A DNA stretch of 64,000 nucleotides, taken from Rhizobiaceae bacterium (GTDB taxonomy: Bacteria; Pseudomonadota; Alphaproteobacteria; Rhizobiales; Rhizobiaceae). Positions within the stretch are counted from its first letter, which is position 1. The number at the start of each line of letters is the position of its first letter. The notes below the pieces were generated by a model. It had not been told where the DNA came from, did no database searches, and saw nothing but the letters and a program-made list of their open reading frames with translations. The DNA is taken from the NCBI GenBank assembly GCA_029212415.1, contig JARGOF010000003.1, positions 186,229 through 250,228 of the forward strand. The letters are read 5' to 3'. Both the position numbers and the translations under genes were made by a program. Of the stretch, positions 45,973 to 53,437 are shown piece by piece.

Positions 45973-47121
45973 TTGGCATATTCCTTGGATGAAATCCGCA
46001 ATGGTGTTTTGATCGGCCGCGTCTGGAACGCAGATGCCGGCGGTCCCAGTGTCGTCACGATCCGTGAGGGGAATATTGTAGATATCACGTCCCAAACGGC
46101 ACCGCTGGTGCGTGATGTCTGTGAGATGGGTGATCCCGCAGCCTATGTGCGTCAGGCTGACGGTGTGGTTTTGGGGGCTGTCGACGACATTGCCGCCAAT
46201 GCACCCGGTGACCGCAATGCCACGCATTTTCTGGCGCCTTGCGATCTGCAGTCCATCAAGGCCTGCGGCGTTACCTTTGCCAGTTCGATGGTGGAGCGGG
46301 TCATCGAGGAGCGCGCCGCCGGTGATCCTGCGCTGGCTTTGGCGATCCGCGAACGCATCGGGTCGATGATCGGAGAATCGTTGAACAATATCGAAGCCGG
46401 TTCCAGCCAGGCGGCGGACGTCAAAAAGCTGCTGATTGCGGAGGGCCTGTGGAGCCAGTATCTTGAGGTCGGTATCGGTCCGGATGCGGAGGTGTTCTCC
46501 AAGGCCCAGGTGCTATCGTCCGTGGGGCCCGGAGACGAAGTCGGTCTGCACCCGATTTCCAAGTGGAACAATCCCGAACCGGAGGTGGTGCTGACCGTTT
46601 CTTCCCATGGCACGGTGGTGGGAGCCTGTCTTGGTAATGATGTGAACCTTCGCGACGTTGAAGGCCGCTCGGCTTTGCTGTTGTCAAAAGCCAAGGACAA
46701 CAATGCCTCCTGTTCCATCGGCCCGATGATCCGCCTGTTCGATGCTGAATTCGGCATGGATGATGTGCGCAGCATGGTTCTAGATCTGCGCGTGGAAGGC
46801 ACAGACGGTTATGTTCTGGAAGGTCAGTCCTCCATGTCGGAGATCAGCCGCGACCCGCTCGATCTGGTGGCGCAAACACTTGGCCGCCATCACCAATACC
46901 CGGACGGAATCATGCTGTTTCTCGGCACGCTGTTTGCGCCCACAAAGGACAGGGATATCGTCGGGGAAGGTTTTACCCACAAGCTTGGCGATGTCGTATC
47001 GATTTCCTGTCCGTCGCTGGGCAAACTGACCAATACGGTCAGATTGTCGACGCAGTGCCGGGAGTGGACATTTGGCGTCAGCCACCTGTTCAGAAATCTG
47101 GCCGGGCGCCAATTGCTCTAA
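45973..47121 (+). CDS. Fumarylacetoacetate hydrolase (FAH) family enzyme
   Basis: A 382-aa protein of the FAH fold starting at TTG 45973 behind a GGGGGGA site. The catalytic metal site lies in the C-terminal two thirds: PEPEVVLTV (Glu ligands), LGNDVNLRDVEG (Asp), and a Lys in LLLSKAKDN; the N-terminal part has CGVTFASSMVERVIEE. FAH members cleave or dehydrate 2,4-diketo or 2-keto-3-deoxy sugar acids. Here it diverges from the sugar importer and probably performs the last pathway step, giving pyruvate plus lactate or a related product; a 2-keto-3-deoxypentonate dehydratase role is the main alternative. Confidence 0.85.
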   Translation: MAYSLDEIRNGVLIGRVWNADAGGPSVVTIREGNIVDITSQTAPLVRDVCEMGDPAAYVRQADGVVLGAVDDIAANAPGDRNATHFLAPCDLQSIKACGVTFASSMVERVIEERAAGDPALALAIRERIGSMIGESLNNIEAGSSQAADVKKLLIAEGLWSQYLEVGIGPDAEVFSKAQVLSSVGPGDEVGLHPISKWNNPEPEVVLTVSSHGTVVGACLGNDVNLRDVEGRSALLLSKAKDNNASCSIGPMIRLFDAEFGMDDVRSMVLDLRVEGTDGYVLEGQSSMSEISRDPLDLVAQTLGRHHQYPDGIMLFLGTLFAPTKDRDIVGEGFTHKLGDVVSISCPSLGKLTNTVRLSTQCREWTFGVSHLFRNLAGRQLL

Positions 47122-47278
47122 GCAACGCCAAAAGCCAACAAGATTGCAGATTGGTGATTGTCAGGCATGGTCACGCTTTAATGCAATGCCTGAACCAGAG
47201 CCTTGCGCGCCGATCTTCGGACGGGATGCAATTTTCTTGCTTTCTGGTCCATGGAACGTGCCATGGCCACAGCGCCAA

Positions 47279-47290
47279 AATGTATACATT
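47279..47290. promoter_or_regulatory. Palindrome upstream of GntR gene, copy 1
   Basis: AATGTATACATT is a perfect 12-bp palindrome about 110 bp before the GntR start; its core ATGTATACAT recurs at 48218-48227. TGTATACA cores are common sites of FCD-type GntR repressors, so autoregulation is inferred. Confidence 0.6.
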
Positions 47291-47398
47291 GCGTGCCTTG
47301 TGTGATCTGTTTTATATCCTGTCCGGCCAGGCAAGGCGGCTGTCCATTGCGGATAGGAACGGTTCCTGACTCGGGAAGACCAGCGAAAGGTGCATGGA

Positions 47399-48130
47399 AT
47401 GACGGAGGCGAGCGGCAGCAGCCATACAATGCGTGCTCTGACCGAGTTGCGGCAACGCATTCTCAATGGCGAGTTGCAGGGTGGCACGCGCCTGCTTGAG
47501 GTGCCGCTGGCCGAAATGTTGCAGATTTCCCGCACGCCGGTGCGCGAAGCCATGTCGCGTCTGGTCGAAGAGGGGCTTCTGGAGCGTGCGCGCAGTGGCT
47601 TTGTCGTGCGCACCTTTGGACTGGATGATGTCATTGATGCGATCGAATTGCGTGGTGTCTTGGAAGGAACGGCGGCCCGATTGGCGGCAGAACGCGGGGC
47701 TGAGCCGGAATTGCTGGCAAAAATCACCGCGATTGTCGCCGAGCTTGATACATGTTTCGGCGAGGATCCCGGTGATACGGATTTTGACAATTATTCCCGC
47801 CTCAATGCCGATTTTCATCGCGTTCTTGCGCAACTTGCAGGCAGCAAGGTGATCGCGCGCGAACTCGATCGGGTCATGCGCCTGCCTTTCGCGTCACCAT
47901 CGGCCTTTCTGCCGGACAAGGTCGATATGGTCAGTCGTCGGCACTCGCTGGATCTTGCGCAGGCGCAGCACCGTGAAATCGTTGCGGCGATCGGTGACCG
48001 GGAGGGCGCGCGCGCCGAGGCTCTGGCGCGCGAACACGCCCGAACGGCGCGCCGCGATCTGGAATATGTCATCGCAAGAAAACGTTCCCTGACCGGTCCT
48101 GTTGCCTCCATCGCGCTGATTGTCGATTGA
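47399..48130 (+). CDS. GntR family (FCD) transcriptional regulator
   Basis: About 243 aa: winged helix (ALTELRQRILNGELQGGTRL, EMLQISRTPVREAMSRLVEEG) and FCD domain (about 90-225) with the metal-binding histidine pattern. ATG 47399 has GAAAGG at 8 nt and is preferred to the GTG at 47390. It lies upstream of and in the same direction as the O-demethylase gene; a shared ATGTATACAT palindrome before each gene points to control of both. Effector likely a methoxylated aromatic or a breakdown product, by context only. Confidence 0.9.
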   Translation: MTEASGSSHTMRALTELRQRILNGELQGGTRLLEVPLAEMLQISRTPVREAMSRLVEEGLLERARSGFVVRTFGLDDVIDAIELRGVLEGTAARLAAERGAEPELLAKITAIVAELDTCFGEDPGDTDFDNYSRLNADFHRVLAQLAGSKVIARELDRVMRLPFASPSAFLPDKVDMVSRRHSLDLAQAQHREIVAAIGDREGARAEALAREHARTARRDLEYVIARKRSLTGPVASIALIVD

Positions 48131-48217
48131 TCGTTTCAAGCCGAATGTGGATTTATGTCGACATAGATGGTGGAATAATCAAGTTTCAGCTAGTCAAGCC
48201 CCCGATTTTCAGCAAGA

Positions 48218-48227
48218 ATGTATACAT
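48218..48227. promoter_or_regulatory. Palindrome upstream of O-demethylase gene, copy 2
   Basis: ATGTATACAT, flanked by CAAGA and CTTG, sits 28 bp before the O-demethylase ATG, so a bound regulator would overlap the leader or promoter. Same core as 47279-47290. Confidence 0.6.
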
Positions 48228-48254
48228 CTTGATGAAACTCTTGGAGGAACTGAC

Positions 48255-49667
48255 ATGGCAGCAAGCAGTCTGGAATCGCTGATCAATCAAAAAGGCAACG
48301 TCGTGGAGATGTTGCGCAATTCGAAAGTCGGCATGTATGTCTATCCGGTGGTGGCGCCGGAATTTACCAATTGGCGTGATGAACAGGGCGCATGGCGCGA
48401 CACGGCGGTGCTTTTCGATCAGACCCACCATATGGATGAAGTCATCGTTGAAGGCCCGGATGCCGCCGCCTTTCTCAGCCATGTCGGAATCAACAGCTTT
48501 GCCAATTTCGACCTGAACCGCGCCAAGCACTTTGTGCCTGTTACGCCTGCCGGTCATGTGGTTGGCGACATGATCATCTTTCGCGAACGTGAGGACAAAT
48601 TCGTGCTCGTCGGGCGTGCTCCGACGGCAAACTGGGTTCAGTTCCAGCAGGCCATCGGCAATCACAAGGTGCGAATCCACCGCGACCCGCGCTCGCCGTC
48701 GCGGCCGGACGGCAAGGCCGTTTACCGCACGCATTACCGTTTCCAGATCCAGGGGCCGGATGCGCCGAAAATCTTTGCGAAGATGAATGGCGGCCCGGTC
48801 CAGGATATCAAGTTCTTCCATGTTGACTGGATCAATGTGGGCTCAAAACGCGTACAGGCACTGCGTCACGGGATGGCTGGTGCGCCAGGGCTGGAAATCT
48901 GGGGCCCGCATGCCGATCTTGAATATATTCGCAGCGTCATTCTGGAATCCGCCGAGGCGGTGGGTGTCGACCTGCGTCAGGTCGGAAGCCGCGCCTATTC
49001 CACCAATACATTGGAGTCGGGCTGGATCCCGTCACCGCTGCCAGGCATCTATACCGGTGGCGGCATGATGAAGGAATATCGCGAGTGGCTGGGTGCCGAC
49101 AGCTATGAAGCAACCGGCGCTATCGGTGGCAGCTTTGTCTCCGACAATATCGAGGACTACTACGTCAATCCCTTCGAACTTGGCTATGACTTCTATATCG
49201 GCTGGAAAACCGATTTCATCGGCAAGGATGCCTTGTTGAAAATGAAGGATGGCAAGAACCGCAAGAAGGTGACTTTCGAGTGGAACGCCGAAGATGTCGT
49301 CAATGTCATCGCCTCTGCCTTCCGTCCGGGTGAAGTGCCCTACAAATGGATCGATTTTCCGCAACCCAATTATGCCTCGACAAGTGCCGACATGGTGATG
49401 CGTGATGGCAAGATGGTCGGCATGTCGATGTTCAACGGCTACAGCTACAATGAACGCTGCATGCTTTCGCTGGGTGTGGTCGACAAGGATGTCCAGATCG
49501 GTGATGTCTTGACGATGACTTGGGGCGAGCCGAACGGCGGAACCGAAAAGACCTCGGCAGAAAAGCACAAGCAGGCGGAGATCCGCGTACGTGTGTCACA
49601 GACGCCCTATGCTGCCGAAGCCCGTGAAAACTATGCGGACAGCTGGCGCAGCAAGTCAAAGGTTTAG
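48255..49667 (+). CDS. Tetrahydrofolate-dependent aryl O-demethylase (LigM/DesA-like, GcvT fold)
   Basis: A 470-aa protein of the aminomethyltransferase (GcvT) fold, colinear with LigM, the vanillate/3-O-methylgallate O-demethylase of Sphingobium (about 471 aa). Landmarks: VEMLRNSKVGMYVYPVVAPE at the start, VLFDQTHHMDE, GRAPTANW, LRHGMAGAPGLEIWGP, SRAYSTNTLESGW with the conserved Tyr, and AIGGSFVSDNIEDYYVNP. ATG 48255 follows TTGGAGGA. It would move a methyl group from a methoxylated aromatic acid to THF, giving 5-methyl-THF. No ring-cleavage genes are in the window, so the methyl group itself may be what is used. Confidence 0.85.
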   Translation: MAASSLESLINQKGNVVEMLRNSKVGMYVYPVVAPEFTNWRDEQGAWRDTAVLFDQTHHMDEVIVEGPDAAAFLSHVGINSFANFDLNRAKHFVPVTPAGHVVGDMIIFREREDKFVLVGRAPTANWVQFQQAIGNHKVRIHRDPRSPSRPDGKAVYRTHYRFQIQGPDAPKIFAKMNGGPVQDIKFFHVDWINVGSKRVQALRHGMAGAPGLEIWGPHADLEYIRSVILESAEAVGVDLRQVGSRAYSTNTLESGWIPSPLPGIYTGGGMMKEYREWLGADSYEATGAIGGSFVSDNIEDYYVNPFELGYDFYIGWKTDFIGKDALLKMKDGKNRKKVTFEWNAEDVVNVIASAFRPGEVPYKWIDFPQPNYASTSADMVMRDGKMVGMSMFNGYSYNERCMLSLGVVDKDVQIGDVLTMTWGEPNGGTEKTSAEKHKQAEIRVRVSQTPYAAEARENYADSWRSKSKV

Positions 49668-49695
49668 ACATCTGGTCTGAACAGGAACAATCGGT

Positions 49696-49717
49696 CGGAA
49701 CGCATGCGTGCGTTCCG
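49696..49717 (+). terminator. Hairpin downstream of O-demethylase gene
   Basis: A perfect 9-bp stem, CGGAACGCA with TGCGTTCCG around TGCG, 28 bp after the stop codon. No strong T-run follows, so efficiency is uncertain. Confidence 0.6.
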
Positions 49718-50003
49718 CCGTTGAAAAACGATCATCCCCCTATCCAACGACCCTTGCCTGGGTGCTGAGGGGCTGATCATCTGGGCGATGCGCTTTATAG
49801 TGGCCAGACGTCTTATGATGCATCGATCATTGCCCTGAGCGGTCCTTCTGGCGGTCGCTGATTGCTGTTAATCGGGCCTTTTGCGCACATAGCTTATCCG
49901 GTCCATTCCATGGGTATCAAGCCGGTTCACATGCGACCGTTATCGTCTCCAACCACGCTGTCGGGACGACCTGAAAACAATCCAGTTTTATTTTCTCGAG
50001 AAG

Positions 50004-50032
50004 TGATCCAGTCGACCCGTTTGCCCGTAATG
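50004..50032 (+). promoter_or_regulatory. RpoE-type (ECF) promoter of rpoE-chrR
   Basis: TGATCC-N17-GTAATG. TGATCC is the known -35 element of the Rhodobacter RpoE/ChrR regulon, and the same spacing and -10 type recur twice at 54786-54869. Transcription from here would begin near 50039, which rules out the GTG at 50032 as start of rpoE. Confidence 0.75.
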
Positions 50033-50058
50033 TGGTAAAGGTCATTCGGGATTTGGTA

Positions 50059-50652
50059 ATGCAGGCAGCTTGGCGGGTGGAAGAAATCGAAGAAAATTCG
50101 GTACCGGAGACGGATGCTCTTGTGCTCTTGATGTCGGATATCGCCGGCAATCGCGATCGCGATGCATTCAAGGCGTTGTTCATGCATTTTGGGCCCCGTA
50201 TCAAGGCTTTGATGCTGAAGTCCGGGGCGCGACCCGAACAGGCCGAGGACATCGTGCAGATTGTCATGATGACCGTGTGGCGCAAGGTCCATCTTTACGC
50301 TCCCGAGCGCGGTTCGGTCAGCGCCTGGATATTCACCATTGCGCGTAATGCACGCATCGATCGGCTGCGTCGGGGCTCGTCCCAGGCCTATACGGATATC
50401 GATGACCTCGAGATCGTTTCCGAGGAGCCCGATGGCGAAGACAATCTCTTTGCCAGCCAACGCACCCGGAAGGTTGCAAAGGCGCTCAGCGAATTACCCG
50501 AAGATCAACGACACATTATCGAACTCGCCTTCATGGAAGACATTTCACAAAGCGAGATAGCGACCAGGCTTGCACTGCCGCTGGGGACGGTCAAATCCAG
50601 AATGCGGCTGGCCTATGCGAAGCTGAAGAACAAATTAGAGGACTTGAAATGA
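50059..50652 (+). CDS. rpoE: ECF sigma factor RpoE (singlet-oxygen response type)
   Basis: A 197-aa group IV sigma factor with region 2 (DAFKALFMHFGPRIKALMLK, AEDIVQIVMMTVWRKV, WIFTIARNARIDRLRR) and region 4 (ALSELPEDQRHIIELAFMED, SEIATRLALPLGTVKSRMRLA). It is coupled by ATGA overlap to a ChrR-type anti-sigma gene. The promoter at 50004-50032 fixes the start at ATG 50059 or later. When ChrR releases it, it should transcribe its own operon and the divergent pair at 54759/54897, protecting against photooxidative stress (family knowledge). Confidence 0.92.
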   Translation: MQAAWRVEEIEENSVPETDALVLLMSDIAGNRDRDAFKALFMHFGPRIKALMLKSGARPEQAEDIVQIVMMTVWRKVHLYAPERGSVSAWIFTIARNARIDRLRRGSSQAYTDIDDLEIVSEEPDGEDNLFASQRTRKVAKALSELPEDQRHIIELAFMEDISQSEIATRLALPLGTVKSRMRLAYAKLKNKLEDLK

Positions 50653-51305
50653 GCCTAGACCATCATCTTGATGACGCGACATTGCTGCAATATGCGTCCG
50701 GAAACCTGGATGAGGCCTTCACTGTTGTTGTCGCCACCCATGTCGCCATGTGTGACACCTGCCGCCATGCCGTGCGGCAAGCTGAAGAGCTTGGCGGCGG
50801 CGTGCTGGAAGATGCGGGAACAGCCGAACTGGAGGTCGGATCATTCGAGCATCTGATGCTGCGGATTGACGACCAGCCGGCTGATACCGCGCCGGCTGCT
50901 TGCGTTGCGCAAGTCAGTGGAGATGTGCCCGCACCTCTGGTAAGGCATCTGGGTCCTGATCTGGGCGCGGTCCGCTGGAGGTCGATTGCACCCGGCGTTC
51001 GCAAACATGTGATCAAGCAGAACTCGGCATCAAAATCGTCGCTCTACATGCTGCACATTGCCCCGGGTATGGCTGTTCCCGAGCATGGGCACGGAGGCTC
51101 GGAGCTGACCTTGATCCTTTCGGGGAGCTATACGGACGTCTTTGGCACCTTTCGCCGCGGCGATATTGCAGATCTTGACGAACATGTTGAGCATCAGCCG
51201 ATTGTTGATGGCGATTTGCCTTGCATCTGTCTTGTTGCCACAGAGGCACCGACCCGGTTCAAGGGCTTCTTCAGCCGTCTGTTGCAGCCATTGACGGGTA
51301 TCTGA
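50649..51305 (+). CDS. chrR: ChrR-family zinc anti-sigma factor
   Basis: A 218-aa two-domain protein. The N-terminal anti-sigma domain has H6, H31, C35 and C38 (HVAMCDTC), the same zinc-ligand numbering as Rhodobacter sphaeroides ChrR. The C-terminal cupin domain (about 95-205) has EHGHGGSELTLIL with the H-x-H-x3-E metal pattern and a later His in LDEHVEHQP. It holds RpoE inactive in the cytosol and is released or degraded on singlet oxygen or organic peroxide stress. Overlaps rpoE by 4 bp. Confidence 0.93.
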   Translation: MSLDHHLDDATLLQYASGNLDEAFTVVVATHVAMCDTCRHAVRQAEELGGGVLEDAGTAELEVGSFEHLMLRIDDQPADTAPAACVAQVSGDVPAPLVRHLGPDLGAVRWRSIAPGVRKHVIKQNSASKSSLYMLHIAPGMAVPEHGHGGSELTLILSGSYTDVFGTFRRGDIADLDEHVEHQPIVDGDLPCICLVATEAPTRFKGFFSRLLQPLTGI

Positions 51306-51307
51306 TC

Positions 51308-52084
51308 ATGGGTGAAGTGAACAATCCGCGCTGGAATACCGTGTGGATCACCGGTGCAAGTTCCGGGATAGGGCTTGAACTTGCCCGTATGATGGTAGGG
51401 CGCGCCAGGCACATTGCCATCTCGGCGCGTTCGCAGGACAGGTTGAATTCCCTTGCTTATGATAGCCAGTCGATCAGGGCCTATCCTCTGGATGTGACAG
51501 ACGCGGACGCCGTGGATGAGACTTTGACCAAAATCCAGGCAGATTGCGGATCGGTTGATCTGGTTGTTCTCAATGCTGCTGCGTGGAGCGCGATGGAGAT
51601 GAAAGCCTTCGATCTGGATGCGGTGCGCCAGGGAATGGAAGTCAATTACATGGGCGTGATGAACGGTCTTCACGCCGTGTTGCCATCCATGCTTGCTCGG
51701 GGGCAGGGGCATATTGCCATTGTCGCCTCTACCGCCGGTTATCGCGGGCTGCCGCAATCAGCAGCCTATGGGCCGACCAAGGCGGCTTTGATCAATCTGG
51801 CCGAGACGATGCGCATAGAGCTTGCTCCCCTCGGGATCAAGGTTTCGCTGATCTGCCCGGGTTTTGTCGATACGCCCGCCACCCAGAAGAACCAGTTTTC
51901 CATGCCTGGCATCATTTCCGCGTCCGAGGCTGCGCGGGCCATTGTTTCCGGGCTCGAAAAGGGACAATACGACATTGCGTTCCCATGGGTCTTCGCACGG
52001 GTTATGAAGCTCTTGCGCATCATCCCCATAGGTCTTTATTTCTGGTTGGTGCGCAAATTCGTATGGCGCAATCCAACGGGTTGA
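51308..52084 (+). CDS. Short-chain dehydrogenase/reductase
   Basis: A 258-aa SDR with cofactor loop WITGASSGIGLELA near residue 13, NAA segment VVLNAAAW, catalytic Ser in IVASTAGYRG and Tyr-Lys in YGPTKAALINLAE. The C-terminus has a hydrophobic run (VMKLLRIIPIGLYFWLV) suggesting membrane association, as in SDRs acting on lipids. It begins 2 bp after chrR and therefore belongs to the RpoE-controlled unit, so a role in handling oxidised lipid aldehydes or ketones is a reasonable inference. Confidence 0.9.
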   Translation: MGEVNNPRWNTVWITGASSGIGLELARMMVGRARHIAISARSQDRLNSLAYDSQSIRAYPLDVTDADAVDETLTKIQADCGSVDLVVLNAAAWSAMEMKAFDLDAVRQGMEVNYMGVMNGLHAVLPSMLARGQGHIAIVASTAGYRGLPQSAAYGPTKAALINLAETMRIELAPLGIKVSLICPGFVDTPATQKNQFSMPGIISASEAARAIVSGLEKGQYDIAFPWVFARVMKLLRIIPIGLYFWLVRKFVWRNPTG

Positions 52085-52153
52085 GCAGAATCAAATTTCA
52101 TAGTTCATGATCGCGTCGCAAATCAAATCCCTGCCTTCAGGAGGGGCAATCAA

Positions 52154-52642
52154 ATGACATCAGCACAGACGGGCAATTCCGGGCGTCCCGGAAAATCACT
52201 ACTCGTATTGGCACTGTTTATTGCCGTCACTCTGGTTGCAGGTGGCGCCATTGGTGCGCTGACGGCACCCGGTGAATGGTATGCGGCGCTGGTCAAGCCG
52301 TCGTTCAATCCGCCCAGCTGGATATTCGCACCGGTATGGCTGACGCTCTATGTGCTGATCGGGATCGCCGGTTGGCTGGTCTGGTCGCGCGACCCACATG
52401 ATCCGGCGTTGAAGATCTGGGGTGCCCAGCAATTATTGAACTGGCTCTGGTCTCCGGTGTTTTTCGCCATGCACCTTCTTTGGCCTGCCGTGGTCGTGAT
52501 CGTCGCCTTGTTTGCGTTGATCGTGACCTTCATCATCGTGTCGGCGAAGATTGACAGGCGCGCGTCGTGGCTGTTTGTGCCCTATGTGCTCTGGGTCGGT
52601 TTCGCAGCCGTTTTGAACATTTCCCTGGCTGTGCTGAACTAG
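52154..52642 (+). CDS. tspO: TspO/MBR-family tryptophan-rich sensory protein
   Basis: A 162-aa membrane protein with five helices. WYAALVKPSFNPPSWIFAPVW, WLVWSRDP and LNWLWSPVFF are family landmarks rich in Trp and Pro. TspO binds and can degrade porphyrins and affects oxygen-regulated gene expression in Rhodobacter; singlet oxygen arises from photo-excited porphyrins, which fits the rpoE neighbourhood. ATG follows GGAGGGG at 7 nt. Its last 210 bp are overlapped on the other strand by the extended DUF1365 reading frame. Confidence 0.92.
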   Translation: MTSAQTGNSGRPGKSLLVLALFIAVTLVAGGAIGALTAPGEWYAALVKPSFNPPSWIFAPVWLTLYVLIGIAGWLVWSRDPHDPALKIWGAQQLLNWLWSPVFFAMHLLWPAVVVIVALFALIVTFIIVSAKIDRRASWLFVPYVLWVGFAAVLNISLAVLN

Positions 52643-53437
52643 CGGAATGCGCTCCGTGCCGGAACGCGCGTCAGCGAAATAGGTGATGGCGGCTTCCGGT
52701 GCGGGTGGTCGGGTTTGCAAACGCAAACCCTTGATCCACAGTCGAGCCGCCTCGTAGTGGATGCCGACCATCACTTTGAGCGTCAAAAGGCCTGTTCCCA
52801 CGATGGCCCGGATCAGGCCCCTGTCGGTCAGTTCTTGCCTCTTTCCTCTGAAATGGGCACGCAATACCGGTTTTTCCTGATCCTTGAGTGCGACGCCCAA
52901 TGTGAATTCATCGGCGAGGCTGGACAGGTGGAAGCCATAGGTTCCCGATACCTTGTTGAAGGGGGAGACAAAAAACTGTTTGGGACATTGCTGCCAGATC
53001 TGGCCATCCTGGTCTGGATCCGCCGGCAACACATAGGTCTTTCTTTGACCAAAGGTGTTGCGAACCTCATAGACCGTCAGACGGATCCGGTCATCGCTGT
53101 CGAGACCGAAATAGACCGTTATGGGATTGAAGGCGTAGCCCAGAATACGCGGGTAGCACAGCATCATGAAGCGATGAACCTTGTCGCCTTGCCCGGATTT
53201 GTCTGCAATCGTGCGCAGGTAGGCGGGCAAATCGACGCCGTCACCAAAGTCTCTCTGGTAGAGACTGACCAGATTGAACCTGTTGTGGGAGAACAGTTTC
53301 AGCCGTGTTGCCAGCGATGGAAGATTGTCGCAATCGACCAACAGCGAAAAGACCTTGTAGCGCAGCGCATGGCTGATTGGTCCTACCCGCTTGTGGATGA
53401 TGTTGCCCGCATAGATGGCGTCGTTGACCTGTCTCAT
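52433..53437 (-). CDS. DUF1365 family protein with antisense C-terminal extension
   Basis: A 334-aa protein; the DUF1365 domain covers about residues 8-245 (IYAGNIIHKRVGPISHALRY, CYPRILGYAFNPITVYFG, PFNKVSGTYGFHL, LMVGIHYEAARLWIKG). Family members usually end near 250-270. Here the frame runs on about 70 codons, through the tspO stop and antisense to its last 210 bp, giving a low-complexity His/Arg/Asp-rich tail. A TAG one frame away sits exactly at the tspO stop, so the tail may result from a frameshift. DUF1365 plus the FAD oxidoreductase form a known pair near RpoE-ChrR. Confidence 0.85.
   Translation of the reverse strand: MRQVNDAIYAGNIIHKRVGPISHALRYKVFSLLVDCDNLPSLATRLKLFSHNRFNLVSLYQRDFGDGVDLPAYLRTIADKSGQGDKVHRFMMLCYPRILGYAFNPITVYFGLDSDDRIRLTVYEVRNTFGQRKTYVLPADPDQDGQIWQQCPKQFFVSPFNKVSGTYGFHLSSLADEFTLGVALKDQEKPVLRAHFRGKRQELTDRGLIRAIVGTGLLTLKVMVGIHYEAARLWIKGLRLQTRPPAPEAAITYFADARSGTERIPLVQHSQGNVQNGCETDPEHIGHKQPRRAPVNLRRHDDEGHDQRKQGDDHDHGRPKKVHGEKHRRPEPVQ

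Larger units (their letters stand above)
49668..50058. other. Intergenic region with hairpin and RpoE-type promoter
   Basis: 391 bp between the O-demethylase and rpoE. It holds a hairpin near its start (49696-49717) and the ECF promoter at 50004-50032. Between these I see no gene or RNA. Confidence 0.5.
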
